64,000 nucleotides of DNA from Steromphala cineraria (lineage: Eukaryota; Mollusca; Gastropoda; Trochida; Trochidae): contig OU744724.1 in the NCBI GenBank assembly GCA_916613615.1, forward strand, positions 34,979,607 through 35,043,606. Direction: 5' to 3'. Every line of letters starts with the position of its first letter. Positions within the stretch are counted from its first letter, which is position 1. Of the stretch, positions 60,154 to 64,000 are shown piece after piece. The notes beneath the pieces were generated by a model that did no database searches, was not told the origin of the DNA, and was given only the letters and a program-made list of their open reading frames with translations. The translations under genes were made by a program, and so were the position numbers.

Positions 60154-60767
60154 TGCCCCTATTTCACTACGAGAGGAATTGTCACGAATCGCCACGAATA
60201 GGTGATTGTAAAAATTCGTGAATATTCTTGAATATTCGGCAACATTCGTGAACTGCAATTTCACTTGTACGAAACGTTTACGAAAATCCGTAGCTTTTCA
60301 TGCTAAAACACTACGAAACCAATACGAATTGCTTACGAATTATGTACGAATTGTACGATATAACTACGAAACAACTACGAATATACTACGAATGTTTCGT
60401 CTTTAATTCGGGACATTCGTAATTGTTTCGTAGATGATTCGTAAATAATTCGGGGAGAGACCATCAAAAATATCAACCACGAATTTCCAAGAACTCCTTA
60501 CGAATTTGTTACGAATGACCCGAATTAATTACGAATAGTTTACGAGAAAACTACGATAACAAAATTCGTAGTTGATTCGGGAAATTTTTTTGACAAACAA
60601 AAAATTGTTCACGAATGCCACGAATTGTAAGAATATTGCCGAATCAATCACGAATTCATTACGAATCACAAGAATAAATCACGAATTGTCTACGACTGTT
60701 CACGAATGTTAAATATTTCTCTATCGTGGCGATTCGTGAGAATTCCTCTCGTAGTGAAATAGGGGCA
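60154..60767. mobile_element. Inverted-repeat element with an 11-bp-phased ACGAA array
   Basis: Ends TGCCCCTATTTCACTACGAG and CTCGTAGTGAAATAGGGGCA are perfect inverted repeats, extending to about 45 bp with few mismatches, flanked by TAA (60151-60153, 60768-60770). A 3-bp TAA duplication fits PIF/Harbinger-type elements. The interior holds 29 perfect ACGAA or TTCGT pentamers in 614 bp, against about one expected by chance, spaced mostly 11 bp and in orientation blocks (details under findings). No coding capacity. Confidence 0.88.
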
Positions 60768-61002
60768 TAAGATAATTGATTTTACCGAAATGGTAAATAC
60801 ATCACTAAGATAAATTGTTCATCTCATATCCCGACATAAAACACAAATTGTATTCACAAACATTTTTAAAAATCAAGGCAGAGTTTTCAGGAATTAACTG
60901 TTATCATGCAAGTTAACAATATTATCCAACCTGGAATTTATTGTGGTTACAAGTCTTATTCCACATCCATGTGTTGATTACCATCTACAGTTGATAGTAG
61001 CA

Positions 61003-61422
61003 GTTAAGGATGCGCGGTATTATCGATATATCGGTATATTGCAATACAGGAACAACATGAAACGAATCGGTACACACTTCTGAAAATATCCAATATATCG
61101 AACTTTTAAAATGAACAATTTCCATCTGAAATTGCCAACCAAAAAAATGTTTTTACGGAAAGGTCTTATCAAAGTATGAAGTTGTGTGGTGAAAATAGTT
61201 GAAACATTGTAATCAAAGGTAATAAACAGTGATTGAAAAATACCATTTTTCAAAGCAGCTCATAGCTGAACAATGACGATCATTCTTAACGCATATATTT
61301 AAACAAGATAGCATGCAAATTCTTTAACTTGAAAAGTACCAATATATTGCAATACGTATTGCAATACGCTTTTCTGTATCGCAATATATTGCAATACAGA
61401 AATGAGGAACGATATCCATCCT
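61003..61422. mobile_element. Probable hAT-like MITE with 8-bp target duplication
   Basis: TAGTAGCA occurs at 60995-61002 and 61423-61430. Inside, ends AAGGATGCG and CATCCT are short and imperfect inverted repeats (left end starts GTTAAGGATG). Near both ends are repeated GTATTGCAATA/TATTGCAATAC blocks in opposite orientation. An 8-bp duplication and an AGGATG-like end fit hAT elements. ORFs 61020-61253 and 61324-61509 are by-products. Confidence 0.7.
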
Positions 61423-61430
61423 TAGTAGCA

Positions 61431-62774
61431 ATGGTTGCATTTTGAATTGCCTCAATATCAAGTTTTCATTAGGCAAAGACAATCGTTTTGCTGACGGCTG
61501 GTTACTCAAACCTTTTATAGTCTTATTTTGTTACCCGGGTATCTAGCGATGATGCTCGTGGAATGTTTATAAACACTGCTTGCGAGCTTGAGCGACATGA
61601 AATTTATAATCCAATAGCAATTCCCATTTGGTTAATTCGAATCATACTGTGATGATGTCCCAACCGGGTTTGTGCTAAAAGTGCATCATTTAATTGGCTT
61701 GATATATATAGCGATGCAACATAGATGGATTTTTTGCGGAAAGGTATATGTGCTGATGTAGCAGCATGCTCTACTATGAAAACTCATTTGTCGTGATTTT
61801 TTTAAAAATGTTTTTATTCATTTCATTTCAGTAGGTGTACATGGTAAGGTAATACAGAATACATATGTCAGTGAAGCATTCATAAAATATAGGCATTTAG
61901 TCACTGTTGTAAAATATACATGAGAGCTTTCCATTTAGCATGGAAGGAAGACAAAATATTGTTTTTACAAGCTATAATTTTTTTCCACATTGAAAACATC
62001 CTTGACAATGCTAACAAAACTGTCAATTGATTACTTAGTTTTTTATACTTGAGACATGTATATATTTTTGTCGTGAATTTTTGCTTCAATTGTAAACTAT
62101 TCCATGTACATCAAATGTACGTCATCATGTGGACTCGATTTGTTTTAGGTTTCAAAAGGGCAATCTATTTTCAAACCACCTTGACAAGCGGAACTACATC
62201 TCTTATGTTCAAATACGTCAGTTCATTTCAGGTAAAGAGTAAAATCAATGATATTTTTGACAGATTCCAATAACGTATTCAGACTCTTGGATTCATTGAC
62301 ATATCTGGACGCTTATACTGTGCCTATTGCAACCACCTTAAAAGAGCTTTACACAATTAGAGGAATCATCAGGATCTGTCAAGTGTCATGTCTTCTGTCG
62401 TAATTGTTTTTGAGAAATGTCAATGGATTTTGTGTTCAGAAGGCAGTTATCAGTTCCGTATTGAGTTAAATGTGTTTATAAATTAATATATCTAAGTCAT
62501 AATCTTTGTCCCATGTATCTTTTAAAATTGTGAGTTTTAAGAGAATAAAACGTTTCAATTCATTTTCTCTTTCTGAAAAAAAATCGTTACTTTCCTTATT
62601 AGCTATACCTTGACATCGACAAATCATGATGATAAGGAGAGCAATGTAGGAATGTAAAACGTTCATAATCACAGAGTATGTAAGAATTGCACAAATCTCT
62701 CTTGAAGATCAGAGGAATATGTATATCTAACAATTGTAGCCCATAATATCAATAATTAAAAAAAATGCTGAACA
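61431..62774. other. No gene recognised
   Basis: AT-rich non-coding DNA; the short frames 61901-62089, 62049-62273 and 62466-62672 show no known domain. Confidence 0.4.
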
Positions 62775-62776
62775 TA

Positions 62777-63402
62777 CAGCTGCATACCATAAGTTTGTTC
62801 ACCTGTTTGTGATCTTAGTGCAAATATCATGTAATTTGGGTTTCGTTTTGACGTTCTTAAAATAACTCCAGGAACACTTACAGAAGATCACCAATTGTCC
62901 ATGTGTAAAATAACCATTCCCAAACTATATTTCGGAATGGTCTTGTCACTGGTGCTGAATGTCAATATTTGGCATTGTTAAATAGACAGATGGGGTCATA
63001 TGTGTGAAATTCGGATTTACTTAAATTTCGATTAAAATAATCCATATAAACTTTGTAGGAAGAAAATCAGCACAGTTACGTTGCATTAGCGCAAAGGAAC
63101 ACATATGAATAAGATCTAAAGCTGTTGATCAATTATGAAGGATTTTGTTGAGCAAAATAGAAATCAGTGTTTTCGAAATTTTGACCCCTGGTCACTTTAA
63201 TGACCTGCCAAATTTGTTATAGCTATCTACTAGGTATGACATACGAATACGTCAACACAAACTGAATCTTAACTTATTCAGTGAAATTTCATCATTATCG
63301 GTTTCGTTTTTACAAAGATATGATGTCTCAAAGACATTACAAATTACATGATATTTTCACTAGAATACGAAGGTAAGTGAACAAACTTAAGATACGCAGC
63401 TG
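62777..63402. mobile_element. TA-MITE (CAGCTG ends), complete copy
   Basis: 626 bp, CAGCTGCATACCATAAGT to ACTTAAGATACGCAGCTG, flanked by TA (62775-62776, 63403-63404). It is collinear with 44526-45150 over its whole length. TA duplication and ~28-bp inverted ends suggest Tc1/mariner-type mobilisation. Confidence 0.93.
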
Positions 63403-63404
63403 TA

Positions 63405-64000
63405 CATTGCCAGTTAAAGTTTCAGTCTCAGATGAGTTAAGATACGACGACTTCAGCACAAAGTTGAGTCGAGTACAGAAATTGTTTATGTCCTAGTGAT
63501 ATATCAAGTTTTTATGGATATATATGTGACATGTTGTATATCACATGTTACTATTTCATCAATGTTGCCGTGATGTGTTATCTCCTTGTCACATAAACAG
63601 AGTAGAACATCTAGAAATAGTATCTAATGTTGTTGACAGTTATAGATCCGTGTTTCATCTTCTTTGCTGGCATAGAACATTGGCTGTTTATTCACTATTG
63701 GTCAAACCAAAACATCTATTAATCGATAACAAGATGACTTTATAGTACTCATTTAACATTGTATTCAAATCCAAACCTTTTGCAACTAAAATTTTGTTGC
63801 ACAGATATGATTTTAACCTATTTCACGGTTTAACAAGGTGATCCAGGTGAAATACATGATAGTCAGATGATCATGAGATAAAAATGTGTCTACCGAAATT
63901 GCATTAAAGATAGGACCTGTTGTATATAAATTTTAGGCATAAATGAAAATATTTGTTTGATTCAAAGCTGATGTAGTTAATGCAGCACGAGGATTTCGTT
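63405..64000. other. No gene recognised
   Basis: AT-rich non-coding DNA to the window end; the frame 63545-63745 has no recognisable domain. Confidence 0.4.

Overview
This looks like a gene-poor, repeat-dense stretch of an animal genome, most likely a bivalve or other mollusc. The basis is AT-rich DNA with no prokaryotic gene layout, an APE-type non-LTR retrotransposon, Tc1-like transposase relics, tRNA-derived SINEs with a conserved central domain, many short inverted-repeat elements, and a 145-bp tandem repeat followed by an ACGG microsatellite between inverted repeats, which is the layout described for bivalve 'pearl' elements. I found no host protein gene that I can name. The only recognisable coding sequences belong to transposable elements, and all are broken.

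Region 1 (1-24850) is a large tandem duplication with a period of about 11.2 kb. Bases 1-11208 recur at 11209-22248, and a decayed third copy starts at 22249. The first ~6.5 kb of the two main copies is nearly identical. Divergence then rises in a step and the last ~3.4 kb differs strongly. Within each unit an older ~5-6 kb repeat can be seen. The copies act as natural empty-site controls: a 194-bp inverted-repeat element with a 9-bp target duplication and a 265-bp CAGTCTAA-ended element sit only in copy 1, a 378-bp foldback with another 9-bp duplication sits only in copy 2, and a 44-bp minisatellite has about 12 units in copy 1 and about 4 in copy 2. A pearl-like element (23015-24165) interrupts the third copy.

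Region 2 (24850-49000) is old repeat sediment: two copies of one SINE family, several copies of a ~355-bp TTAA-flanked element (called TTAA-MITE here), a Tc1-like relic on the minus strand, fragments of the same duplicons, several hairpins, and a triple nest of inverted-repeat elements at 44494-45815. Long stretches hold nothing I recognise.

Region 3 (49000-56020) has the coding relics: a Tc1-like transposase pseudogene (49653-50640) and a 5'-truncated non-LTR retrotransposon (51846-56012) with part of ORF1, a full endonuclease, a reverse transcriptase split by one frameshift, a short A/T-rich 3' repeat tail and an 8-bp target duplication. Region 4 (56020-64000) holds a 35-bp minisatellite, more inverted-repeat elements, a possible hAT-like element, and at 60154-60767 an element whose interior is packed with ACGAA/TTCGT pentamers spaced mostly 11 bp apart, in blocks of alternating orientation. 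That element is the most unusual thing in the window. Nothing here looks like an operon, defence system or pathway; what ties the window together is duplication, nested transposition and local tandem expansion.
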